Assembly (NCBI GenBank): GCA_937915785.1
Contig: CALGGY010000015.1
Coordinates: forward strand, 1 to 13,198
DNA length: 13,198 nucleotides
Reading direction: 5' to 3'
From: an uncultured Bacteroidales bacterium
GTDB taxonomy: Bacteria > Bacteroidota > Bacteroidia > Bacteroidales > P3
Shown here: positions 1-5,705 of the stretch, in pieces
How positions within the stretch are numbered: position 1 is the stretch's first letter
How the letters are laid out: every line of letters begins with the position of its first letter
Position numbers and translations under genes: made by a program
Notes under the pieces: generated by a model
Told to the model about the DNA's origin: nothing
Databases searched by the model: none
What the model saw: the letters and a program-made list of their open reading frames with translations, nothing else

Positions 1-223
1 CCATTTTATTTTATCAACTATATTTTAGAAAAAACGTTTTGGACACTATTGGTCTCAATCTGATAATTTTCCATAACAAATTGCTTGCCAACACCATAAA
101 AAAACATCGACTGAACAATACCTCACACAACACCCACAAACACAACACATTAACAAACAGATAGTTAATGTGTAATTGCGGACTTTTGAAAAAAAAGCAT
201 CAAAAAAAACAAGAAAAAAAATG
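1..223. other. AT-rich stretch without a visible gene
   Basis: I see no supportable coding region here. The one open frame of note (minus strand, 246-55) gives a peptide rich in Cys, Phe and Tyr with no domain pattern, and it arises from the A/T-rich composition. Runs of A at 188-221 lead into the promoter box at 224-231. No tRNA-like or repeat structure was recognised. Confidence 0.5.
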
Positions 224-231
224 TATTTTTG
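224..231 (+). promoter_or_regulatory. Candidate Bacteroidota -7 promoter box (TATTTTTG)
   Basis: The sequence TATTTTTG followed by CA fits the TAnnTTTG -7 element used by the primary sigma factor of Bacteroidota. It sits after an A-rich tract, a common setting for these promoters. I do not see a TTTG -33 element at the expected 19-21 base spacing; the nearest TTTTG (183-187) is too far away. If used, transcription would begin near 238 and give a leader of about 250 nucleotides before the small regulator gene at 486, including the hairpins at 322-441. Confidence 0.5.
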
Positions 232-321
232 CAAAAGTTTCATCACACAGAACGTGGTGATTTAAATATTGCGTTTGCTATTTGTTTCGATCTGACTGAA
301 ACGTGGAAAATTTCTGAAGAT

Positions 322-441
322 CTTGGGGAAACGGACTAAGCAAGTGCTCGTGCTACACGAGTATTTTGCCTTTCCCCCAAGGTAATTCCACGACCGCAGT
401 CAGGGAGGCGAAGTGCTCGTCTTTTTTTTGACTGCGGTCGT
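322..441 (+). promoter_or_regulatory. Leader with mutually exclusive hairpins (possible attenuator, riboswitch-like element or small RNA 3' end)
   Basis: Three pairings are readable in the plus-strand RNA. H1: 322-331 pairs with 371-381 (one bulged C), enclosing an apical stem 342-352/356-366. T: 357-374 pairs with 403-420 in 18 uninterrupted pairs (five are G-U), followed by C and eight U (422-429), which looks like an intrinsic terminator. H2: 390-402 pairs perfectly with 429-441 (13 bp). H1 and T share 357-374, so they exclude each other; H1 and H2 can coexist. The switch rests on a direct repeat AAGTGCTCGT at 342-351 and 411-420, either copy of which can pair with 357-366. The G-U pairs would be A-C mismatches in the other strand, which argues for a plus-strand RNA. 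No known riboswitch class was recognised. The alternative is a small RNA of about 190 nt ending at the U tract. Confidence 0.45.
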
Positions 442-485
442 TGCAATTGCGGGAGCCGATAACCAAGCGCGCAAAAGGCAATATT

Positions 486-716
486 ATGCAGATAAACATC
501 GGCGAGCTGATTCGCGCCGAGATGCGAAGGCAAGGCCGCACCAACGAGTGGCTCGCCGACCGCATCAGCGTGCATCCACGAACCGTGCAAAAAATCTTCT
601 TGAAGCACACCATCGACACTCAGCAACTATTCCTAATAAGCAAAGCGCTGGATGTCGACTTCTTTGCCCTTTTCTCGGAACTCCTTGCCGCTTCCGACAC
701 CACAAAAAAGGGCTAA
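486..716 (+). CDS. Small Cro/C1-type (XRE) helix-turn-helix protein
   Basis: A 76-residue protein, probably a sequence-specific DNA-binding regulator. Nearly the whole chain is one HTH domain: an N-terminal helix (residues 3-16), then the recognition region at roughly 19-58, with the pattern TNEWLADRISVHPRTVQKIF typical of XRE folds and a hydrophobic tail DVDFFALFSELL. Small single-domain proteins of this kind are common in Bacteroidales, often with Ile-Gly near the start and 'IDT..L..ISK.L..DFF' near the end, as seen here. I chose the ATG at 486 because the domain begins right after it; the frame stays open to a TTG at 441 that falls within a hairpin arm. No partner gene or toxin is adjacent. 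The leader at 322-441 may control it. Its target is unknown. Confidence 0.8.
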   Translation: MQINIGELIRAEMRRQGRTNEWLADRISVHPRTVQKIFLKHTIDTQQLFLISKALDVDFFALFSELLAASDTTKKG

Positions 717-736
717 TCATTTGTTTTTTTAAGCCT

Positions 737-770
737 TTTGCAAGTCAACGCCCGATTTGGGCGTGGCAAA
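737..770 (+). terminator. Weak hairpin downstream of the HTH gene
   Basis: TTTGC (737-741) can pair with GCAAA (766-770) around an inner 6-bp stem ACGCCC/GGGCGT (748-753/759-764). It starts about 20 bases after the stop codon of the small regulator. There is no clean U run immediately after it, so it may be a weak terminator or an RNA-stabilising stem. Confidence 0.3.
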
Positions 771-786
771 TACCGATTATTGCACT

Positions 787-794
787 TATTTTTG
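787..794 (+). promoter_or_regulatory. Possible -7 box (TATTTTTG)
   Basis: TATTTTTG followed by CA fits TAnnTTTG. A TTTG lies at 756-759, but the 27-base spacing to the -7 box is longer than usual, and it falls inside the hairpin loop described at 737-770. If real, it would start an RNA covering the inverted-repeat-rich region 880-1102. Weakly supported. Confidence 0.25.
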
Positions 795-879
795 CAGTGA
801 TTTTTTGAAACAATTATTTAGAAACAAAACTCTGTGAAACAATGCATTACATGTGCGCACACCTCTATCGGCATTTGCG

Positions 880-900
880 AAAACGCATTAGTTGCGTTTT
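880..900. repeat. Short inverted repeat AAAACGCA/TGCGTTTT
   Basis: AAAACGCA (880-887) and TGCGTTTT (893-900) form a perfect 8-bp inverted repeat with a 5-base spacer. It lies in the non-coding stretch between the HTH gene and the lipoprotein gene. It could be a protein-binding site or an RNA stem; nothing here decides between them. Confidence 0.4.
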
Positions 901-933
901 GTGTTATGTGTTGCAATTTTTGCTCAAGCATGG

Positions 934-1036
934 TGCAAAGGTATTGCTTTTGTCTCGACTAGATTTTTGTTTCTATCACAAACGTATGCAAAACCGCAGT
1001 ACGCAATGCTGCCGCTTTTTGCAATACCTTCTTGCA
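934..1036. repeat. Long-range inverted repeat enclosing small hairpins (possible structured RNA)
   Basis: AAGGTATTGC (938-947) is perfectly complementary to GCAATACCTT (1021-1030), and TGCA (934-937) pairs with TGCA (1033-1036) after a two-base bulge, giving a 14-bp imperfect closing stem. Inside, TTTGT (966-970) can pair with ACAAA (978-982). This would make a branched RNA of about 100 nt. No known RNA family was recognised. The open frames crossing it (842-1237 and 892-1107) have very high Cys, Arg and His content and no domain pattern, and the first overlaps the lipoprotein start, so I treat the stretch as non-coding. Confidence 0.35.
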
Positions 1037-1064
1037 GAGCCAGAAAAACACTTGCTACATCTGT

Positions 1065-1102
1065 GGTACAGAGGCACTTGTGCAAAAAAGCACCTCTGTA
1101 CC
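1065..1102. repeat. Hairpin with a 10-bp perfect stem and a nested stem
   Basis: GGTACAGAGG (1065-1074) is perfectly complementary to CCTCTGTACC (1093-1102). Within the loop, GCAC (1074-1077) and GTGC (1080-1083) can form a small alternative stem. No U run follows on the plus strand. It sits about 90 bases before the lipoprotein start and just upstream of that gene's candidate promoter, so it may be the end of an upstream RNA or a binding site. Confidence 0.45.
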
Positions 1103-1130
1103 ATTAATCGGGCAGTCCGCCAACGGCAGA

Positions 1131-1160
1131 TTGCCTTTTATTTTGAAATTAGTAACCTTG
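1131..1160 (+). promoter_or_regulatory. Candidate promoter of the lipoprotein gene
   Basis: TTG at 1131-1133 is separated by 19 bases from TAACCTTG (1153-1160), which differs from the Bacteroidota -7 consensus TAnnTTTG at one position. Transcription would start near 1167, leaving a short AT-rich leader ending in AAAAAACAACAACA before the ATG at 1194, which is typical of genes in this phylum. Confidence 0.4.
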
Positions 1161-1193
1161 TATTGGTAAAAAACAGATTAAAAAACAACAACA

Positions 1194-3068
1194 ATGAAAC
1201 AACTAATCAAAACCTTTGGCAGCATAATAGCCATTAGCACACTGATGATAATTGCCGCCTCGTGCACAAAAGATGAACTCTCCGAAGAAGTGCAACAGCG
1301 TAACCCTGGTGTGGAAACTTATATAACAGTAAATGCCGGACTTCCCGAAAACGAAAACTCCGACAAAGCTTACCTTGACTACGCTGCCTCCCGCAAGGTG
1401 AAATGGAACAACGGCGATGCTATCAACATCAATGGCAGCAACCTTACAGAAAACAACATATCAAGCGATGGCATGTCTGCCCGTTTCGCCGGCACCACCC
1501 ACGCCATTCAATCCAGCTCCAACCGCGTGTACTGGGCTGTGCACCCCACTACTTTATGCGGTAGCTACACCAACTCTATACCAAGCGATTTCACAGCTAA
1601 CGAACTCACCGTATCGCTGCCGTCGGTACAAGTTTACGACTACAACGAGGAACAAAAACTCACCCGCTACAGCTACATGGCGGCATACATCTCCGAACCT
1701 TCCAATTCAACTGACATCTGTTTCCAAATGCACAACCTCGGAAGCGTATTACGCCTCACCCTTAAGGCCGATGCAAACTCAAGCAACAAAAAAGCCGAAA
1801 AGATTGTCTTCACCAGCGACGACAAACTGCTCTCCGGCACTTTCAAAACCAACCCCAATTTCACCTCGCTTAGCGGCCAAAGTGCAAGTGCCCAGAACTA
1901 CCTCACTGTGCAGCTGAAAAGCGGCTCTACGAACTTCATCAATCTGGAGACAGAAAAAATCGTATATGTTGTGCTGCCACCCTTTGCCAGCAAGCAGCTT
2001 ACCATGCGAATTTACAACACCGACGGCAATTTTGTTACAAAAAGTGTCGAATCTACCACCATGCAACGCAATCACATTTACAATACTTCTCTGAACAACA
2101 TAAAATTCAACGAAAGCTGGTATTATGTCGCAGGAATGGGCGACACCGTGCTGTTTTCGCCAGGCAACCTGCAATGGAGCGCCACTAATGGCGGCTCCTC
2201 GACCACAACGCACAGAACCTCCGACGGCACCAATGCCGCAGGCACATGGCGCTTTGCTACCAAACAATGGCATTGCATGCGTGCAAACAACAATAATATT
2301 TCGGATACATACCGCGGCTGGATTGACCTTTTTGGCTGGGCAACCAGCGGCTGGCACGCATCAAACGACACCTACGTTGTGAACTATATGCCCTACTCTA
2401 GCTCCAACGCTACTGTAGATGCCACAATGAACTACTACGGCTACGGTCCATCGAAAAATCAGGTAAGAAACCTCACCGGTGGCAGCAGCAGATACGACTG
2501 GGGCGTGTACAACTACATATACAACCCGCAAACTGGCCGCACCGATGCCGCAGGAACATGGTTTTGCCCTTCCAAAGCCGAATGGGAATACCTACTGTTT
2601 ACCCGTGCCACTGCCACCCGTGTGAATGGTAACCCAAACGCCCGCTGGACACTGGTTTCGATAGATACCAACAGCTCGCACGGATACACATACAACTCCA
2701 GCACAAGCATTAGGGCTATGCTCCTTTTCCCCGACAACGGCGGTCGCTTCTTTATTATGAATGGCACAGGAGCCTTTGGCAAAATCAATGAATATGGCGG
2801 CGCCACCACATTGTCGTACTCCGACTGGATGGACTGGGAGAAAATGGGTGCCACCCTTCTGCCTGCGGCAGGACGTAGGTCGGGTACAACCTATGTAGCA
2901 GACGAGGAAAACGGGTTTTACTGGACCACCACACACCTTGCCGATGATGATGTCCGCAACGCAACAGACTTTTATTTCAACCGAGGTATAGAGGGCAACT
3001 TGAATGTGGACGATGCCGTTACCGCTATGGGACGTAGCGTCCGATTAGTGAAACGATATGTAAGATAA
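1194..3068 (+). CDS. Surface lipoprotein: fimbrillin-like N-terminal region plus FISUMP-like C-terminal domain
   Basis: A 624-residue predicted surface lipoprotein. Residues 1-24 are a lipoprotein signal peptide, with lipobox Ala-Ala-Ser and lipidated Cys24. The Thr-Lys-Asp-Glu that follows fits the Lys-(Asp/Glu)2 export signal known to send Bacteroidota lipoproteins to the cell surface. Residues about 40-303 resemble the fimbrillin/Mfa-like family: a 'W..GDAI.I' segment (71-79), 'MHNLGSVLRLTL' (179-190) and the closing 'RNHIYN' (292-297). Residues about 308-624 look like the FISUMP family (a formylglycine-enzyme/C-type-lectin-like fold): 'FSPGNLQW' (321-328), 'WRFATKQW' (352-359), 'GWIDLFGW' (375-382), 'AAGTWFCPSKAEWEYL' (452-467), 'GFYWTT' (574-579) and 'GRSVRLVK' (613-620). 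The pairing suggests an adhesin or fimbrial tip-like role. The ligand is unknown. The gene stands alone, between its own promoter candidate and a strong terminator. Confidence 0.85.
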   Translation: MKQLIKTFGSIIAISTLMIIAASCTKDELSEEVQQRNPGVETYITVNAGLPENENSDKAYLDYAASRKVKWNNGDAININGSNLTENNISSDGMSARFAGTTHAIQSSSNRVYWAVHPTTLCGSYTNSIPSDFTANELTVSLPSVQVYDYNEEQKLTRYSYMAAYISEPSNSTDICFQMHNLGSVLRLTLKADANSSNKKAEKIVFTSDDKLLSGTFKTNPNFTSLSGQSASAQNYLTVQLKSGSTNFINLETEKIVYVVLPPFASKQLTMRIYNTDGNFVTKSVESTTMQRNHIYNTSLNNIKFNESWYYVAGMGDTVLFSPGNLQWSATNGGSSTTTHRTSDGTNAAGTWRFATKQWHCMRANNNNISDTYRGWIDLFGWATSGWHASNDTYVVNYMPYSSSNATVDATMNYYGYGPSKNQVRNLTGGSSRYDWGVYNYIYNPQTGRTDAAGTWFCPSKAEWEYLLFTRATATRVNGNPNARWTLVSIDTNSSHGYTYNSSTSIRAMLLFPDNGGRFFIMNGTGAFGKINEYGGATTLSYSDWMDWEKMGATLLPAAGRRSGTTYVADEENGFYWTTTHLADDDVRNATDFYFNRGIEGNLNVDDAVTAMGRSVRLVKRYVR

Positions 3069-3073
3069 ACAAC

Positions 3074-3106
3074 AAAAAAACTCCGCTCTGTGAGCGGAGT
3101 TTTTTT
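3074..3106 (+). terminator. Strong intrinsic terminator after the lipoprotein gene
   Basis: A perfect 15-bp stem, seven A plus ACTCCGCTC-type arm (3074-3088) against GAGCGGAG plus seven T (3092-3106), with the 3-base loop TGT. It starts five bases after the stop codon. Being flanked by A and T runs it could also stop transcription from the minus strand, where the Fur-like gene converges. Confidence 0.9.
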
Positions 3107-3154
3107 AGCATACCTTACACACACCAACTATCCAACAATACTATAATATACCGG

Positions 3155-3181
3155 ACGTGAGCAAAGATTTGCGGCTCACGT
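3155..3181. terminator. Second hairpin between the convergent genes
   Basis: ACGTGAGC (3155-3162) is perfectly complementary to GCTCACGT (3174-3181), and an inner stem GCAAA/TTTGC (3161-3165/3168-3172) can stack as an alternative. On the plus strand it is followed by a T-rich run (3181-3191). It sits six bases beyond the stop codon of the minus-strand Fur-like gene, so it may protect or end that transcript, but no U tract follows in that direction. Confidence 0.5.
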
Positions 3182-3186
3182 TATTT

Positions 3187-3603
3187 TTATTTGCCACACT
3201 TGGGGCAGATACCCTTTATCATATAGTTGCCGCTGTGTGCCTCGAATCCATCGGGCAACGGCACTTCTGGCACTGGAGTTTCCAAACAGAAGGTGGTTTT
3301 GCAGAGCTCGCAGTAGAAATGCAGGTGTTGGTCGTCGTCGGTATCAGGAGAGTGATGGTGGCACAGCTCGTAGCGTACGCCATTTTCGGCACCGTCTATA
3401 ACATGTATCAGATGATGTTCTCTGAAAACCGTCAGGGTACGGAACACCCCCGATTTGTCGATGGGGAAAACTTTCTCCTCTATCTCTTTCAGCGACAGCG
3501 GCCGTTCGGCACCGGACAGAACTTCGAATATAATGATACGGTTTGCCGTAGGCTTAACGCCATGGCGGTCAAACACTTCGAGCATTTCTTCTTGATGTTC
3601 CAT
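3187..3603 (-). CDS. Fur-family metal-responsive transcriptional regulator (Fur/Zur-like)
   Basis: A 138-residue repressor-type regulator of the ferric uptake regulator superfamily. The N-terminal half (about residues 10-70) is the winged helix: 'GVKPTANRIIIFEVL' (15-29), 'LSLKEIEEKV' (36-45) and 'SGVFRTLTVFREHHLIH' (51-67). The last takes the place of the usual 'TVYRTL', with Phe for Tyr. The C-terminal half is the dimerisation and metal domain, with His82-His84, His93-x-His95, and two CxxC pairs (Cys98/Cys101 and Cys133/Cys136) that fit the structural zinc site of the family. It begins 63 bases after the stop of the metal-exporting ATPase on the same strand and also has its own TAACTTTG promoter box. 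By context the metal is likely zinc or another divalent ion the pump exports. Whether it is a Zur or a Fur cannot be settled from sequence alone. Confidence 0.88.
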   Translation of the reverse strand: MEHQEEMLEVFDRHGVKPTANRIIIFEVLSGAERPLSLKEIEEKVFPIDKSGVFRTLTVFREHHLIHVIDGAENGVRYELCHHHSPDTDDDQHLHFYCELCKTTFCLETPVPEVPLPDGFEAHSGNYMIKGICPKCGK

Positions 3604-3622
3604 CTATGATTTTACTTTTATG

Positions 3623-3630
3623 CAAAGTTA
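3623..3630 (-). promoter_or_regulatory. Promoter -7 box TAACTTTG of the Fur-like gene
   Basis: Read on the minus strand, TAACTTTG followed by CA matches TAnnTTTG exactly and lies 20 bases before the start codon at 3603. It would give the Fur-like regulator a promoter separate from the ATPase transcript, with a very short leader. No clear -33 TTTG is seen. Confidence 0.55.
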
Positions 3631-3666
3631 CGAAATAAAAATCACACCCGGCATCATTATTTGTAG

Positions 3667-5535
3667 TTATTTTTTCAAAAGCCGCATGGCGTTGAGTACG
3701 GCGAGCACGGTAACGCCCACGTCGGCCACCACTGCCATCCACAGATAGGCCACTCCCAGAACTGCCAGCAGCAACACCAGCATTTTCACGCCAATGGCAA
3801 ACCACACGTTCTGCGTGGCAATGCGCACCGTTTGTCGGGCTATGCGAATGGCAAGCGGTATTTTTTCCAGTTTGTCGTCCATCACCACCACGTCGGCGGC
3901 TTCGATGGCGGCGTCGGAGCCGAGGGCGCCCATGGCAATGCCCACATCGGCCAAAGCCAGCACCGGTGCGTCGTTGATGCCATCGCCTACAAAGGCCACA
4001 AAATTCTTGCCACTGCCGTTGGCTATGCATTGCCGCAGATGTTCCACCTTGTCGGCGGGCAACAGTTGGGAGTGGCACTCGTCCACCTTCAACTGCTGTG
4101 CCACAGCGTCGGCTACATTGGCATGGTCGCCGGTAAGCATAACGGTGCGCTGCACTCCCAAACGTTTGAGCTCGTCAATGGCTGGGGCGGCATCGTCCTT
4201 CACCTTGTCCGACACCACCACATATCCGGCATAGCGGTTGTTTATGCTCACATGCACCACTGTGCCGTGGGGGTGGCTGCCTTCACAATTCACGCCGATG
4301 GAAGCCATCATGCGAGCATTGCCCACGCACACGGTATCACCGTTGACGGTGGCACGTATGCCCTGTCCGGCAATCTCTTCGGTGTTGCTCACCACACAGT
4401 CGGCGCACTCGCGGCTGAAAGCATTTTTCAGCGACATGGCTATTGGGTGGGTGCTGTAGTGCTCCACATGCGAGGCAAGGTGCAGCAGCTCGTCGGCGTC
4501 TATCTCGTTGGGATGTACGCTCACCACCTCGAAACGGCCGTGAGTGAGGGTGCCCGTTTTGTCGAACACCACCGTGTGCAGTTTCGACAATACATCCATG
4601 TAGCTGGATCCTTTTATAAGTATGCCATGCCTCGACGCTTTGCCTATGCCGCCAAAAAAGGCCAGCGGCACCGACACCACCAATGCGCACGGACACGACA
4701 CTATGAGGAACATCAACGCACGGTAGAGCCATGTGGCAAAGTTGGTGGCGAAACTGCCCGAAAGCAATGGCGGGACAAAGGCCACCACCAGAGCTGCGGC
4801 TACCACCACGGGCGTGTATATGCGGGCAAAACGTGTGATGAAGGTCTCGCTTTTGGATTTCTGCTGCTGGGCATTTTCCACAAGGTTGAGGATTTTGGAC
4901 ACGGTGCTGTCGGCGTAGGCCTTGGCCACCCGCACTTTTACGGTGCCCGAAAGGTTGATGCTCCCCGACAGAACTTCGTCGCCCACGGCAATGTCGCACG
5001 GCAGGCTCTCGCCAGTGAGGGCTACTGTGTTCAGCGACGACGCACCTTCTATCACCACACCATCGACAGGCACTTTTTCGCCAGCTTTAATAATTATGGT
5101 CTCGCCCACTTGCAGCTGTTCGGGAGCCACGGTCTGCTCCACTCCGTTGCGCACCACGGTGGCCGAGTCGGGACGTATGTCCATAAGGTGCGAAATGGAC
5201 TGGCGGTTTTTGTCCTCGGCATAATCCTCGAACATCTCGCCTATTTGGAAAAACAGCATTATGAACACCGCTTCGGGGAACTGAGTTTCGGCGCCGGGCA
5301 GAAAACCTATCAGCAAGGCGCCCACCGTGGCCACAGTCATCAAGAGGTCCTCGCTGAAGGGCTCACCATGGACCACATCCTCCACGGTTTCGGCCAAAAT
5401 GTCGTAGCTTATCAGCAAATAAGGCACAAGATATACCAACAGCATCTGCCAAACAGGCAAGGCTACGGTTTTTTCTATTACTACGGCAATGACCAGAAGC
5501 ACGGCCGTTACGATAATTCTGATGAGTTTGTTCAT
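3667..5535 (-). CDS. zntA: Heavy-metal exporting P1B-2 type ATPase (Zn/Cd/Pb)
   Basis: A 622-residue inner-membrane ATPase that pumps divalent soft-metal ions out of the cytoplasm. Hallmarks in order: actuator-domain TGES (174-177), metal-binding CPC in the membrane (281-283), phosphorylated Asp325 in DKTGT, the P1B-specific HP dipeptide (363-364), and GDGINDAP (517-524). The last membrane segments carry Asn576-x7-Lys584-x20-Asp605-x-Gly607, the signature of the P1B-2 group, which transports Zn, Cd and Pb rather than Cu. There is no N-terminal HMA or CxxC metal-binding domain; membrane segments begin within the first 50 residues. I start at 5535 (MNKLIRII) because the frame upstream to 5640 is basic, non-membrane, and overlaps the promoter and palindrome. 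It is followed by the Fur-like gene. The symbol is by function; cadA-like would be equally fair. Confidence 0.92.
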   Translation of the reverse strand: MNKLIRIIVTAVLLVIAVVIEKTVALPVWQMLLVYLVPYLLISYDILAETVEDVVHGEPFSEDLLMTVATVGALLIGFLPGAETQFPEAVFIMLFFQIGEMFEDYAEDKNRQSISHLMDIRPDSATVVRNGVEQTVAPEQLQVGETIIIKAGEKVPVDGVVIEGASSLNTVALTGESLPCDIAVGDEVLSGSINLSGTVKVRVAKAYADSTVSKILNLVENAQQQKSKSETFITRFARIYTPVVVAAALVVAFVPPLLSGSFATNFATWLYRALMFLIVSCPCALVVSVPLAFFGGIGKASRHGILIKGSSYMDVLSKLHTVVFDKTGTLTHGRFEVVSVHPNEIDADELLHLASHVEHYSTHPIAMSLKNAFSRECADCVVSNTEEIAGQGIRATVNGDTVCVGNARMMASIGVNCEGSHPHGTVVHVSINNRYAGYVVVSDKVKDDAAPAIDELKRLGVQRTVMLTGDHANVADAVAQQLKVDECHSQLLPADKVEHLRQCIANGSGKNFVAFVGDGINDAPVLALADVGIAMGALGSDAAIEAADVVVMDDKLEKIPLAIRIARQTVRIATQNVWFAIGVKMLVLLLAVLGVAYLWMAVVADVGVTVLAVLNAMRLLKK

Positions 5536-5561
5536 GGTTTTTGCGTTTTGGTTTTGTTTTG

Positions 5562-5569
5562 CAAAATTA
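5562..5569 (-). promoter_or_regulatory. Promoter -7 box TAATTTTG of the ATPase gene
   Basis: On the minus strand TAATTTTG followed by CA matches TAnnTTTG, 26 bases before the ATG at 5535. The -33 region expected about 20 bases further upstream (near 5590) has no plain TTTG and instead coincides with the palindrome at 5582-5596, as would be expected of a regulated promoter. Confidence 0.6.
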
Positions 5570-5581
5570 CGATGTGTTTTG

Positions 5582-5596
5582 TGCAACCGGGTTGCA
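5582..5596. promoter_or_regulatory. 7-1-7 palindrome, candidate metalloregulator operator
   Basis: TGCAACC-G-GGTTGCA is a perfect inverted repeat of two 7-base arms around one base. This 7-1-7 layout is the one described for Fur, Zur and PerR operators in Bacillus. It lies over the expected -33 region of the ATPase promoter. Two more TTGCAA half-sites occur just upstream at 5612-5617 and 5619-5624. The adjoining Fur-like regulator is the natural candidate to bind here; this is inference from position and symmetry. Confidence 0.5.
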
Positions 5597-5638
5597 AAAA
5601 CAATGTGCAGTTTGCAAATTGCAATTACTTTTGTTGAC

Positions 5639-5667
5639 AAAAAAAGGGATGCGGTTTCCGCATCCCT
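5639..5667 (-). terminator. Intrinsic terminator of the dipeptidyl-peptidase gene
   Basis: On the minus strand a perfect 10-bp stem AGGGATGCGG/CCGCATCCCT (arms 5667-5658 and 5654-5645, loop of three bases) runs straight into seven T (complement of A at 5639-5645). It is about 40 bases past the peptidase stop codon and insulates the ATPase promoter from read-through. Confidence 0.88.
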
Positions 5668-5682
5668 AAATTATTCATTGCT

Positions 5683-5700
5683 AATTGCTAATTAGCAATT
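5683..5700. repeat. Perfect 18-bp AT-rich palindrome with a repeated ATTGCTA unit
   Basis: AATTGCTAATTAGCAATT is fully palindromic and sits between the peptidase stop codon (5706) and its terminator. To its left a further ATTGCTA (5677-5683) continues the motif, giving repeats of seven bases. It could form a cruciform or RNA stem. Confidence 0.6.
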
Positions 5701-5705
5701 ATTCA

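Noticed and set aside
55..246. A 63-residue minus-strand frame near the left edge
   Set aside because: Low-complexity Cys/Phe/Tyr-rich product from A/T-rich DNA, no promoter box in that orientation and no recognisable family.
238..429. 6S RNA as an explanation of the leader region
   Set aside because: The 5' and 3' ends of the putative transcript do not pair with each other as the 6S long-hairpin fold requires.
336..626. Minus-strand frames of 96 and 88 residues (336-626 and 353-619)
   Set aside because: They lie opposite the HTH gene and the hairpin leader; composition looks like a shadow of the plus strand, and no promoter or family pattern supports them.
842..1237. A 131-residue open frame overlapping the lipoprotein start, and a 71-residue frame at 892-1107
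   Set aside because: High Cys, Arg and His content, no domain pattern, overlap with the well-supported lipoprotein signal peptide, and the region is dominated by inverted repeats.
3832..5637. A 601-residue plus-strand frame antisense to the ATPase, and a 693-residue plus-strand frame (5685-7766) antisense to the peptidase
   Set aside because: Both are rich in His, Gly, Val and Phe, as expected of a complement of a GC-biased coding strand. The opposite strand has intact catalytic motifs in each case.
5536..5640. Longer ATPase N-terminus starting at 5640
   Set aside because: The extra 35 residues are basic, lack a metal-binding motif, and would place the promoter box and the palindrome inside the coding region.
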